Origin: Epiperipatus broadwayi
Taxonomy: Eukaryota > Onychophora > Udeonychophora > Euonychophora > Peripatidae
Assembly: GCA_028023455.1 (NCBI GenBank)
Contig: JAQFVV010012985.1
Span: 126,001 to 190,000 of the forward strand
Direction: 5' to 3'
DNA length: 64,000 bases
Notes under the pieces: model-generated
Told to the model about the DNA's origin: nothing
Seen by the model: the letters and a program-made list of their open reading frames with translations, nothing else
Database searches by the model: none
Shown: in pieces, positions 13,301 to 25,889 of the stretch
How positions within the stretch are numbered: position 1 is the stretch's first letter
Layout of the letters: every line of letters starts with the position of its first letter
Translations under genes and position numbers: made by a program

Positions 13301-13438
13301 ACGCAGCCATGATAGCAAATTTTACTGCTCGACTTGTATATCACATTTTTACATTTAAAATAGGTTCGAAACTAGTTCAGATGAGTAGGTCATTAGGTTG
13401 ATCGTGAAACGGAAAGGGTTTGGAAGGTTTCTGTTTCA
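10331..13438 (-). repeat. 5' LTR of the giant-LTR element
   Basis: The repeat is 3,108 bp and parallel to 4390-7483. It starts TGTACTGGT and ends TTTCA on the plus strand, and is followed by CATG. A TATA run lies at 11,332-11,353. Many differences from the other LTR are CpG in one copy against TpG or CpA in the other, suggesting methylation-driven decay since insertion. Confidence 0.88.
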
Positions 13439-13442
13439 CATG

Positions 13443-14584
13443 TTCCATGAAATTTGATGAAAAAATGCAATTTAAACTTTTATACCATAACCTGCAATTC
13501 AGACTGAAGTGTAGATATCTGCCCATTTTTTTGTCAATGCCTGCAAGTCTTCCTGATAATGTATAACCTGCTCATGTGACAACACTTACTTGCTAACACC
13601 CAATCTGTGGACTTAACCTACTAATTAGATATACCTTGACTTTTGTCTTTATTTATGACTTTAATTCTATGTTACACAGTAGATTAAACAAGTATGAATA
13701 ATTTTTCAAAATGTCTCTTTTTTTCTTATGCTTCTGCCATGCCTTATTTTTAAATTTAACATGTTCCAATTGAATTTGATGCTACTACTACCAATAGCCC
13801 TCCACCCTTTCCACAATTTTTTCAGTGCAGTCCAAAGGTTGATATCATTCACTTTCAAAACACTGCTTTAGATAATAATAATCTTAAATGAAAAACACAT
13901 ATTTTTAAAATATAATTTTTATTCATTAAAAGTTGTATGGTAAATCAAATATAGATATAAACAAAGCCTCTTTTAATGTGGCCAAACATTAAACTTCATA
14001 AGACAGAGATAACTTCTAATCATTTTTGAACATTTATGAAGTAATTCTAATATCTAACATGTGTTAAATACATCCCTTCAAATTATAGTAAACACTGGAA
14101 TGCTAAATTTTCCAAATATTAATATCAAATTACCAGCCTCTTTATCTGACAACTTGGCAAATGCAAAATGTCTATTAACTTATGCTTTTTCAGATGTTAT
14201 TAAAAGGCTAGCATATTCATATTAATAACCTTTGTAAAGTTTGTCTGTTCAATATGTGTGTGTACGCGCCTGTGTGCGAGTACTACCAATAATACCTTTT
14301 CTAAAACTTCTCAATAAATATTTACTTCATGTGTTTTTTTTTTAGAAAGACTGAAAAATGTTTCTTATTTTCAATTTAATTATATCTTTTTTTCCTTTGA
14401 CTTTCTTTGGCAATTGTCTTAGTTCATATATTTTGTTTTAATGCAAGTATTGTCTTTTCCTTAGATATCTAAGTAGAAATTGGTTGATTAATTCTCAACT
14501 TGATTAATCACTAATTTTTTATTTAATTAATGACAAAAATACATTTATTTTTATTATAACAATTTAAAATATTGTTTATAAATA
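13443..14584. other. Unique AT-rich DNA, nothing recognised
   Basis: This is right flank of the LTR element. No domain, RNA gene or clear repeat is visible. Confidence 0.5.
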
Positions 14585-16050
<1,466 letters not shown>

Positions 16051-16369
16051 TATTAATGATTTTTATTAGTCGTTATAGACTAGAAATTATCCAATAATGA
16101 ATAGTTCTGTAATGTAATTTTCACTACACCAGGTATGTGTAAAAGATTGTGATCTATGCGAACTAATAAGCTGGTTCAGTGTGGAAAATGTATCTTGGGG
16201 TTCATAAATCTTTTTGACATATCTTTGGTCATATGTTTATGATTAAAAATGAAGAGAAACCAGTGCCTTACTTTGCATGAGAGTGGTATAGTGAAAATTA
16301 TACTACAGAAATATTATTCATTATTGGATAATCTTTATTTTAATAAATGACTAATAAAAAATATTAATA
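16051..16369 (+). mobile_element. MITE with ~80-bp terminal inverted repeats (TATC-MITE family)
   Basis: The left end (TATTAATGATTTTTATTAG, continuing through TTATCCAATAATGAATA and AATTTTCACTACACC to about 16,131) is the imperfect reverse complement of the right end (16,287-16,369: GTGAAAATTATACTACAG, TATTCATTATTGGATAA, CTAATAAAAAATATTAATA). The internal part contains GCTGGTTCAGTGTGGAAAAT and CATATGTTTATGATTA, which recur in the copies at 34.9, 44, 44.7 and 50.9 kb. There is no coding capacity, so it would be mobilised in trans if it is a DNA transposon. Confidence 0.7.
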
Positions 16370-16650
16370 CATTTTTATTAAGTGATTTGTGTTAAAGTTG
16401 TGAGGGCATCACATTTGACATTTATCAATGAAACTATTGTAATTTGTTTTCTATATATATGAACAATGATAAAGATGTGAGTAGAAGATTGTGGTGTGGT
16501 TCAACTGATGTTTATGCACAAAATATGGATCCTTGGGATCATAGGTCTTTTTCATGTCTTTGATCATATGTTTATGATTACATCCTTCCACAAGGCGAGA
16601 GGTGCAATGCAAATTACATTATAGAAATATTATTCATTATTATTCAGATT
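16370..16650 (+). repeat. Partial second unit of the TATC-MITE family
   Basis: It directly follows the previous MITE. TTAAGTGATTTGTGTTAAAG and ACTATTGTAATTTG lead into a short TTTTCTATATATAT and then GAACAATGATAAAGATGTG, followed by a degenerate inner region to ATTATTCATTATT. At this site other copies carry large TATC or AT arrays. Here the spacer is only about 13 bases, so this copy may show the unexpanded state. Confidence 0.65.
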
Positions 16651-18200
16651 TGTCAATTTTTAGAAAAAGAAGAGTTATTTTTAACCTGCGTTTTATTCTC
16701 CAGTTAAAAAAATATTTAAATACTCATTTCATCATCATTATAAATAGCCAATGTGAATAAATAAGGTCATTCCCAAAAAAAATAATAACAATAAAAATAA
16801 TAATACTTGAGATCAGTTTTGTCTTGATTATACAACAAATGAGTTCACATGTACAATCTCTGTTTATGCAATTTATTTGATATTTTGCAATGCTGTTTTA
16901 TTGGGTTTTTTTTCTATAGCAACACTTCTCTCTGAAAGGCTTCAACATTTTGCCTAATTGTGACTTTCCAAGGTAATATAAACTCAATGGTATCCTCTCC
17001 ATGGAAAAAAGTTACTATGGCACTTCTTAATAATGAAATCATCTTTAAAATATAAGGGCATATACCTTTCCCATGAATATTATGCACAAATTCAACCTAA
17101 AATACATTTTAAGAAAATCTGTATCTGGTTGATTTATTTCAAATGTATAATCCAATCAAAATGTGATGTTACAATAATAAACTTTATGGTAATATCTTCA
17201 CAAATTGAAAACCATATTGATTAGACTTAAAAAAATTTCATAGTACTTTTAGAATTTTAAGGTGAAGTTTGATTTCCATGTAATAATTTGGTAAATATCT
17301 ATATGCAAGTAATTTATTTGCAGTAGTCATATCACTGTTATGAAATATCTTTTCTTTTGCCTTGCTAAATGCTGCAGCAACTTATTTAAGTTTGTGTTGC
17401 TTCTCAACATCTGCACCTGTCTTCTCACATAAAATGCTACCAATATAATTTTGGCTTATATTCTTAACCATTAAAGTGTTTCCAAAATATTAAATAAATT
17501 TTGAAAATCATTTTTTGAATTTGCTAAAGTATCACTCTCATCAGAATACAAAAAATCCAAAATCCAAGACAATGATTTTTTTTCCTACTAATCAATTAAA
17601 ATTTGTAAATTTTGCCATCAAACCTATATTGCATTTAATATCAGTTTTATAATTCCATTCTTTAGCCATTCCCAAAACTATTGGCATAAAGAGAGAAAAT
17701 AATTTTCTTCTTATAGATTACTGGAGTCTCAGTATTCATTATATTTCATTCCAATCTTTATTCATGCACTTTGCAAATAGCAGATGTTAGTTTGCACTTT
17801 ATTTATTAGCTTTGATTAGAATACAATATTACGTACTATACTGTAGTATACAAATACTTTTTACATGCATATATATATATATATATACGACCATAATAAA
17901 TCATGTATATATGGTTTTGATTTTAATTATAGTAACTAAAAATATTGGAAACTGAAAAAAATAATAAGAAAAGAAAAATTAAGGAAGCTATGTTAATATA
18001 TAAATACAAGCAAGACTTAATCAATAGGCAAGCAACAAACATTAAGATCACAGAATTATGGGAAGGTTGTCATCAAGGAATTATGGGAAAGTTGACCTTT
18101 TAAATTACTAGTTGACAAAAACTACAAGTATACTTGAAAGCACTCCTAAGTGATGTTTATAGATTTATTTTTTTATAAACTTTTTAGTACTGTATATGTT
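16651..18200. other. AT-rich DNA, nothing recognised
   Basis: Only an (AT)n run near 17,868-17,886 and a short imperfect duplication of GAATTATGGGAA (about 18,053 and 18,078) were seen. Confidence 0.5.
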
Positions 18201-18204
18201 TAAA

Positions 18205-19165
18205 TACAAGATTTTTAATGCATTTTCTTGTAGCATTTATCATGGGAAAAAAACCTGTTTAGAGCTATTAGCTCTTTATTTTACATATTTGTAAATGCAA
18301 GTTATATAAGGCATGTGATATATGACTTGATTTTATTACTATTATTATTTGGCTGTTGGGACTTTGGCCAGATTAAATTGCTAAGCCTATTAATATATGG
18401 TGTATCTGAATTAAGTTCAGACCTATATAATTATTTCAATTGGACAGCTGAATTTAATGACATGCAGATTGTCTAATTTTTTTAGATCTTTTTGTTAAGA
18501 GTTAAATATTAGATAAATGCTTAGCTTGAGTTGGTATTTTGAATCTGGTGTCCTAACTCCTCACAAAGAGAGCCATACCCTGAAACTGGTCTGGGGATGG
18601 GGAAAATCCCAGCTAAAAATTTTGAATGCATTCACTTGTAGCATTTATTATTAAAAAAAGCTTTAGAGCTATTAGTATGATTTTTATTTTACATATTTAT
18701 AAATGCAAGCTATATAAGTTATGTAACCTATGACTTAGATTTTATTACTACAATTATTTGGCTGTTACGGCTTTGGCTGAATTGAATTGCTAAACCTATT
18801 AATACATGCTCTATTTGAATTTAGTTCAGGCCCATATGATTATTTCAGTTGGAGAGCCAAATTTAAATACATGTAGATGACTGAAAATTTCAGATTTTCT
18901 TTTTAAGAGTTAAATATTAGATAAATGCTTAGTTTGAGCTGTTATTTTGTATCTGGTGACCTAGCTCCCCAATGAAGAGAGCTTATAGCTCAAAACAGGT
19001 CTGGAGATGGGGACAATCCTAAGTGAAGAGTTTGAATGTGTTCTCTTGTAGCATTTATCATAAAAAATGAGCTTTTTTAGAGCTATTAGCATGTTCTTTA
19101 TTTGTAAATGCAAGCTTTATAAGACATGTAATATATGACTTGATTTTATTACTACTGTATATTTA
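18205..19165 (+). repeat. Tandem repeat, ~408-410-bp unit, two full copies and a third partial
   Basis: TAGCATTTAT occurs at 18,231, 18,639 and 19,049 in the same context. It is followed each time by GAGCTATTAG, AAATGCAAG and GATTTTATTACTA. Copies 1 and 2 also share TTTGGCTGTT, AGAGTTAAATATTAGATAAA and a GGTCTGG-GATGGGG block. The third copy ends after about 115 bp at the next repeat. Divergence between copies is visible (roughly 15-20% by eye). It has no coding capacity. Confidence 0.85.
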
Positions 19166-19169
19166 AATA

Positions 19170-19560
19170 TGAGTATAATTTATATAATTGGAATTTAGAT
19201 GTAATATAGGGATTTTAATACAGAATTTCAAGCTCCCATCAGCTATCTACTCTATCACATACCACCAACACACATGACTACCCACATGTAAAAAAACAAA
19301 GGTAGTTGAGGAGGGAGTGTACTGCCACCATCAGATGACACTGATCTTACATATGCATAAGAGATAATGAACTGAACCAACAGATAGTGCTAGTTCAGCA
19401 TGAAATGCATATATTGATCTTTTTTTCATATGTGTGTGGACATGTGTATCAGTAGTATGAAATAGAGTAGATAACTGAAAAGAGCTTGAAAGTCTGCATT
19501 CAAATCCCCCATAATATATATATATATATTTCATAATATTATTTTTGGGAGCTTCCATAT
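19170..19560. mobile_element. Fold-back repeat, copy 1
   Basis: The left arm (about 19,195-19,275, TTTCAAGCTCCCATCAGC and CTACTCTATCACATAC) is the inverse of the right arm (about 19,430-19,530, GTATGAAATAGAGTAGATAA and GAGCTTGAAAGTCTGCATT). The right arm has the same order of motifs as 49,190-49,340: GCTAGTTCAGCATGAAAT, CATATGTGTGTGGACATGTG, GAGCTTGAAAGTCTG and CAAATCCC. It is a shorter, degenerate member of the family at 48.5-49.3 kb, and a short (AT)n follows. Confidence 0.65.
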
Positions 19561-20169
19561 AATAAAAATATAATAACTAAATAGCTGATGTTTCAGTACA
19601 ATAATAAGTACTTTGCTCAGAGATTATTCTTTCTCAAATCATAAGAATGTCAGTGGTGAGATTTAAAACCTTTTTTTTTCTTATTTTCAAATCATTCTCA
19701 AATTCTATTGATTGAGAAGTTTTAAAGAATATTTTTTCCTCCAATAGCTTTTCCAAATATTGTTAATTTTCATTAATTCTTACTTTTCATTTATGCTCTT
19801 AGACCTTTTAAAAATCTCTATAATTTCCTTAGCAGTCTCTGGTCATTTTAACATATTAACAACTAATTTAAATGAAAAAGAAAATTACAGGTTGATTTAA
19901 TTAATGTGGAATTTGTAATTAAATAATTATAGAAGATTGTTTTAAGAAAGTTATTTAAGAAATGATTGTAATAGAAATTTAAGTTTGTTTGTGAGAAGTG
20001 ATTTAAATTAAAAGCAATTTGTATTTGTTATATGTATTGGATTATTGTGGAATATTTGTATTTATTTTTATTATTTGATTTATATATTTTTAGTTGTTCC
20101 TTGAGAAAGACTATAAAAGAATATAGTTAAAACCTTGGAGTATTATTGCAATTTATAATAGTTCATATA
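19561..20169. other. AT-rich DNA, nothing recognised
   Basis: No supportable feature. Confidence 0.5.
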
Positions 20170-20345
20170 AATAATATTCATTAAGGCTGTAGCCTCAAAC
20201 AGATGCGTATAAAATGCGATAGTAGGGACCTCTACAGGTCTTAAAACCACAAGCTTACTCATTTTATACGCATTTTATACGCATGTGTTTGAGGCTACAG
20301 CCTTAATGAATATTATTTACGTAATCAATGTGCGTTTAAATAAAT
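20170..20345. repeat. Hairpin repeat with ~50-bp arms and a conserved loop
   Basis: The left arm 20,170-20,218 and right arm 20,269-20,318 are inverse with one visible mismatch. They share ATTCATTAAGGCTGTAGCC and GCGTATAAAATGCG against their complements. The loop contains GGGACCTCTACAGGTCTTA and CCACAAGCTTAC, found again at about 62,536-62,570. The right flank TTACGTAATCAATGTGCGTT is the inverse of a motif at about 62,813-62,832, so this is a dispersed repeat family and not a random palindrome. Confidence 0.75.
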
Positions 20346-23300
20346 TTATAGTTCATATAATAAATCAAGATTTATAAAGAAGAAGCTGCATGTGACTTGT
20401 TTTATATATTGAGAAAAAAGATAGTGGAAAATTTTTAAACAATAAAAGTATAAATAATAAATGAAATAACCTTAAGTGTATGTATAAAGATAAGAAATCT
20501 GTTTTAGTACATATTCAATATACATATTGTAACAATCGGTTTGGTACATGCATATAATAAAATCCAGAATCCACATAAAATACATTAAAGCTGAACAAAT
20601 TGGGATGGGGAGATCCTGAATCTGACCAGACTTTAACTCATTCACTGGTACACCATGATTAAACAACTTATGAATGAAATTTCTGAGGTTACACACAGGT
20701 CTCCATTTCTTCTGCAAGCTGGCTCTGAATAGAGAGAAACATGACATTCAAAAACAGGCTAACAATCTAACTTTAGAGGGTTATAATAGACTACTCAACA
20801 TGTTAATCAACTTAAAACTAAGGTTAATTAACTATAATGCATATCACACATATATAATATAATAAAGAATTGGAATTAGATTATGAGCAAGAAAGATATG
20901 AAACAAATTTTATATTTAAATAGGTTTATTAAAACAATAAATCAAACAAAAAATGACAATAAATTTAAAAGTTAATTACATGGGATCAACACAGTGGATG
21001 AGATGGAATTATTACATTGATATTATCTTATCATTATATAGGTGTGTGTGTACATGTGGTCAATAAGATTTATGCCTATATTTAATTAATATGCTAATCT
21101 TATTCTTTCACAATGGTTTGCCAATTTTTTTAAGTACATATTCTAACCCATTACAGCCTTTATATAGCTGTTATTATGTTTTAAAATGTGAGCAAATAAT
21201 TAAGCTCAAAGGTGATGCAGATTCAGCCTAGTAAGCAAGATTCGGGTTTCAGACTAATGCTGAACAGTTATTTAATGAGAGGAAAGAACTGATTATTCTA
21301 GATCCACATATACATACTATGGCACTGAATAAACATTAAAAGATAAGTGCACAGTGCAATTGGGTAATTAGTCACAGGCTTCCAAATCAAATTGTGTGGT
21401 GCCCTAAGATTGGACAGCTTGCTACTATTAAAATGTGCACATATTAAGTTCAGAGACTCAGATAGGTTTTCCAAAATGGTCTGGATCTTCATGTTCCAAG
21501 ACAGTCCTAACTGAACTAAAGATGGATGGGAGCAGCCTCCAAAACAAACTCATCAGAGAATACAGCAAGATGCAAATCTACAAAGGTGTACTTCATAAAA
21601 ACACACTCACAATGCTTAAGTAAAATACAATATGGATATTTAAAACTAATTGTGCCTAAATAGATAGCCACACCTGTATAGCTAACAGAATCCAATTCTT
21701 AACATAGCATTATGCCAACTAAAAGGCTAAAACTAAATCATTAACCTAGTTTAATTACTGGATCTACATATTTAATTATTAATGAAGGAGGGGAAAGTAT
21801 ATTTTGTGGCAATTAATAAAATGTTAATAAATATAATTTAATACAATTTTTAAGACTGGTCTATTACTTCTAAATAATAGATATTAAAAATTCATGATGT
21901 ATAAATCTGGCTAGCAAACCATAATAGATATAATATGATGTACATCTAAATTAATTGATAATAATAAGCATGTTGTGATCAGTTATTATCTGTTATAATA
22001 GAATTTCAAAACAGTGTGATGGTGGGCTGAATATCATTATTAAAATGTTAAATTAAAGATCTTAATAATCAAATCTCCATCAAACGTTTATTAAAAATTA
22101 GGTTTGCTGGTTTGAAACACTTAGCATATTATAACATATATGAAATAAATTGAGATAAATAATGAAAACAATGTATAGGCATAACCACAGTAATAAAGAG
22201 ATGTAGATAAATAATTAATTACAGTTATTATAATTTAGAGTTATTTAAGGAAGTAAATTAATTTTTACTGGTTAGTTCAGGCAAGTTTGATCCAGTTATG
22301 AATTATATACTTTAGTTAGAAATTTAAGAAATTTAGATAGTGGATGTTCAATTTACATTAAGCTAGCTTTAAATATTAAAGATTTAGAAATTAAATAAGA
22401 ACTTTGTGGCTCTTAGAAAGGAAATTACCAATCTTCTTTGTTGCCACTGATGATTCAGGCACATTAGATGGCAGGTGTAGTGACATTCTTTGTCTCTGGA
22501 TAAGTTGTCTGGTTTGAACTATGGTCTTGTGGCAATTCATTACCTGGATTGTCTCCCATCTGTGATGACAAGTTATTAGTAATGTTGAACAGGACCAGAG
22601 ACCACCATCTTCCCTTCAGGATAATGGCAACTCTAATGCCCTTCTGATCTGCCATGTCCAGAATCAAACTGGCATGAAAGCTGCTGGCAACACTTCTTTA
22701 GATTTGTAATATATATATTTACAACTCAAAAATGGCCTGTTTATATGATTCTAAGATTAGAACACCTTGCTGTCAATAAGATTATTTATTGCTCAAGAAT
22801 CAATTAACACCCATCTGAAATTTTTTAATTTAATTTTCTTAAATCAATTTAATTCTTTGTTTAAATTTTAAACAATTTTTTTAAGACAACTTAGCCACCT
22901 CGATTCCCTAATAGTGCCAGTTGAATAATTCTTGTTTACACTGAAATATTTGGGAAAAATATTAACTAGAACGAGATTTTAGCTTTAGATTACTTTATAT
23001 CTGCACAGATACGATGGCATGAGTTTTGTTTACTACTATTCAGTTTAAAATTAAGAATTATTAGAAAATTTTTAAATAACATTTCTTTATATATGAATTA
23101 TGGTTATATATAAAATTTGTACATATACATGTGATTTTTAATATAAAATAACAAATTGGCTCATTTAATGAAATAAAATCTATAATTTAAAAGATTTGAT
23201 TGTAAATAAAGTATACATTGCTGACATATATATTATATAAACTTATGATAGTATAGTCATTTGTTCACATATATATGTGTGATGATATATATATAACTGT

Positions 23301-25805
23301 GTTGATACTTATATACATAAACTCATACAGAGTTTTGGCACAGATGGAGTGGTGGGAAAAAATAAGTGAAACATATATGAGGTCAGGAATATACCATTTC
23401 ATATTCCCAAAGTTAAAATAAAAAGATTTTATTTACAGATAACATAAATTTGCATACAATCATGAACCCATTTTATCTATGGTGATGAATTAAATAATTT
23501 TAATAATTTAAATCTATCTTGCCTGGCCACTCTCTACTTTTCATTGTATTTCAATTAATCCTACCACTATGATCAAACACAAGACTAAATCAATAAAATG
23601 ATTAATATATAAAGGTAAAAAAAACATACAAAGATTTAAAATTCTTCTTAAATATACATTATGCTGTGAAAATATAATTGGGAAGGGAACAGATCCACAA
23701 GTGATCTCAGATAATTCTGCTTAAGGGATAAATTCATTGCACAACTGAAAAAAATACAGATTGCCATGTTTTGTTCATGATATTTCTAGTTAAAAATTTG
23801 AGATTGTATAAATATATATTAAACCACTTTTCTCCATTATTTTTCTTGAGAGTGTTGTATTTTTTATTATCAAATATAAGGGAATAGTGTGCTAACCATA
23901 TAATTCTATGTGGATAAACAATTGTGGATGGATTATATTAATAAAAGTATCTAATATATATTTTAATCAATTTCTTTAAATTAATTGTGCAATCATAAAA
24001 TCCAAACAACCTTATAGAAGCAAAGTATGGACTTAAAACATGTGTGAAGATAATTATTATATAAGACATGAGTTTGAGATTTGGCTTGAACTGGTTTATG
24101 AGAAAGGTTTTACATGGAACTGTACCACGTAGTAGATTAAAAATACATCAACCCTGACTAAAGAATACAAAAGTTTGAAATTCTAGTTAAATCTTAGCAT
24201 CAGGAAAAGTTGTCCATAGATATCTAGAAGGATATATTATATTGTTTAAATTGTTAAATGAAATGCCAACAAAATATCTGATTTTGTATTGATCTACAAG
24301 ATCAATATGCTTCAAGCATAATTTGTGAAAAAGTATTGGAATAGTATGGCACTGAAGATTGAGATTTAGAACATATCAAATTGAGATCATCTTTGTACAT
24401 GGGAAAACATGCTTGTTCTGATTGATAAAATATATAAGCATGAACCCAGATGTATGCTGTGATTTTAGACACGAACTTGTTAAAAGTGCTATTAAATATG
24501 CACATCCATATGCTGCTGTAACCAACTATCATAACATGAATAACTCACCATATAAACTTTAATGATAGGATAAACCATTTTTGTGTAATAGACTTTCTTT
24601 TTTATGCTAAATAAACCTCTATGGGATGATTTAAGTGATAACTGAATTGTGTTTTAGATAGATTAATTAAAATTTCAAGAAAGTGGGAATAATTATCAGT
24701 AAAAATAATAACTTATGATTGGTATTATGTTGCCACATAGATGATTTTCAAAATTGTAGTATTGATCTAGTCAACATTTAAAATTGTTTTAGTAAGACTT
24801 TGAAATAGTTGACAATACGTGTATATATAATATGTTACTAATAAAAATATATATATAATTATAACTGAAACCATTTCAGGACTGCAAACGCCTATGGTAA
24901 AATGTTCTCTTTTAATTATTTTTCTAATTAATTATTTATTCTTATTTTTCCATTACAAATCAATAATTTTTATTTATTTCTTATTAAGAAAAGTATGATG
25001 AATTCTTTTAAATAAAACTTAGAAAACAATTTATCAATGAAATGGTATGTCAAATTTTGGTAGAAAATAAGTGAATAAAAATGTTTATGCTTTCAATATA
25101 ATTAATATGAGGAGAATATAAATACTGAATGAAAATATATTAGAATTAATTTGGAACTAGTGCATGATACTCATAAAATTCACTCAATTTATAATTTTTC
25201 CTCTTTTTTTTTTTTTTTGTTAATTTACAATTTTTTTAAAATTTATTTACATTTATGGCTCGTTTTTTGCTAAAGTAATGTATATTAATACAGTACATAT
25301 CATCATTTCCATCATGTAGAGGTCATATATTAAATGAACTACAAATCAATAAATAACTTTTCTTGCATTTCCATGTCTACAAAATGCATCTTATGTATCG
25401 CTTCTTGATTCTCTATAGCCAAAGTGGATCCATAATAATCATTTATTTATTATCGAAATTCAACCTTTTCAATAAAATCTTTTATACGACCTTATCTGCA
25501 GAGGATAGCAACGATAATTTAGCATAATTTTAAAAGTATTGCTTATCCTTCAATCTCTTTTTAAAAAATAGGACAATAAAAAAATCCTTAAGAGCAGATG
25601 CTACAAATGATTAGATAAAATTTTACAATAAAATGCCAATAACTTTGAAACTAACATATTTCCATCGTTTTAAAACTTCAGATATTTTTATACTAACCAA
25701 TAATTAGATGGTTAATTGTATTATCTATACATGTCTGATTACAATCTAAAAAACATGTGCCAACCACTTCATCATTTAAGATTTTTGTTCTTTTAAGAAT
25801 GTTAA
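20346..25805. other. AT-rich DNA with a few GC-richer islands, no gene recognised
   Basis: Slightly GC-richer patches lie at about 20,570-20,760, 21,300-21,600 and 22,430-22,690. Each has short frames of 60-90 codons, but none shows a domain, signal peptide or splice context I can defend. The last patch reads on the minus strand as an open stretch (MADQKGIRVAIILKG) of unknown nature. The patches could belong to an old transposon. The remainder is low-complexity AT sequence. Confidence 0.4.
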
Positions 25806-25889
25806 ATTGAATTAGAATAAAATCATTTTTATTAACTTTATTTTTTTAAAAAAATAAAGTTAATAAAAATGATTTTATTCTAATTCAAT
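25806..25889. repeat. 84-bp perfect palindrome
   Basis: 25,806-25,847 and 25,848-25,889 are exact reverse complements with no spacer. The centre is seven T followed by seven A, and the arms end ATTGAATTAGAAT / ATTCTAATTCAAT. It could extrude as a 42-bp-arm cruciform or, if transcribed, form a perfect hairpin. No coding sequence overlaps it. Confidence 0.95.

Larger units (their letters stand above)
4390..13438 (-). mobile_element. Complete LTR retrotransposon with ~3.1-kb LTRs and no pol (LARD-like)
   Basis: Two direct repeats, 4390-7483 and 10,331-13,438, run in parallel for their whole length. I judge them about 94-95% identical from the blocks I aligned. Each begins TGTACTGGT and ends TTTCA, so the canonical TG...CA ends are present. 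CATG lies immediately outside both ends (4386-4389 and 13,439-13,442), giving a 4-bp target duplication. Orientation is minus: TATA then AATAAA read in that direction inside the LTR, a PBS-like motif lies near the 10.3-kb edge, and the only coding frame is on that strand. The internal region is 2,847 bp, too short for pol, and I see no protease, RT, RNase H or integrase motif. This resembles large retrotransposon derivatives that are mobilised in trans. A polypurine tract next to the 3' LTR is not obvious. Confidence 0.88.

Noticed and set aside
22464-22667. 67-codon minus-strand frame in a GC-richer patch
   Set aside because: Composition is more protein-like than its surroundings, but no domain, splice signals or second copy could be shown. 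It is mentioned only as an unassigned patch.
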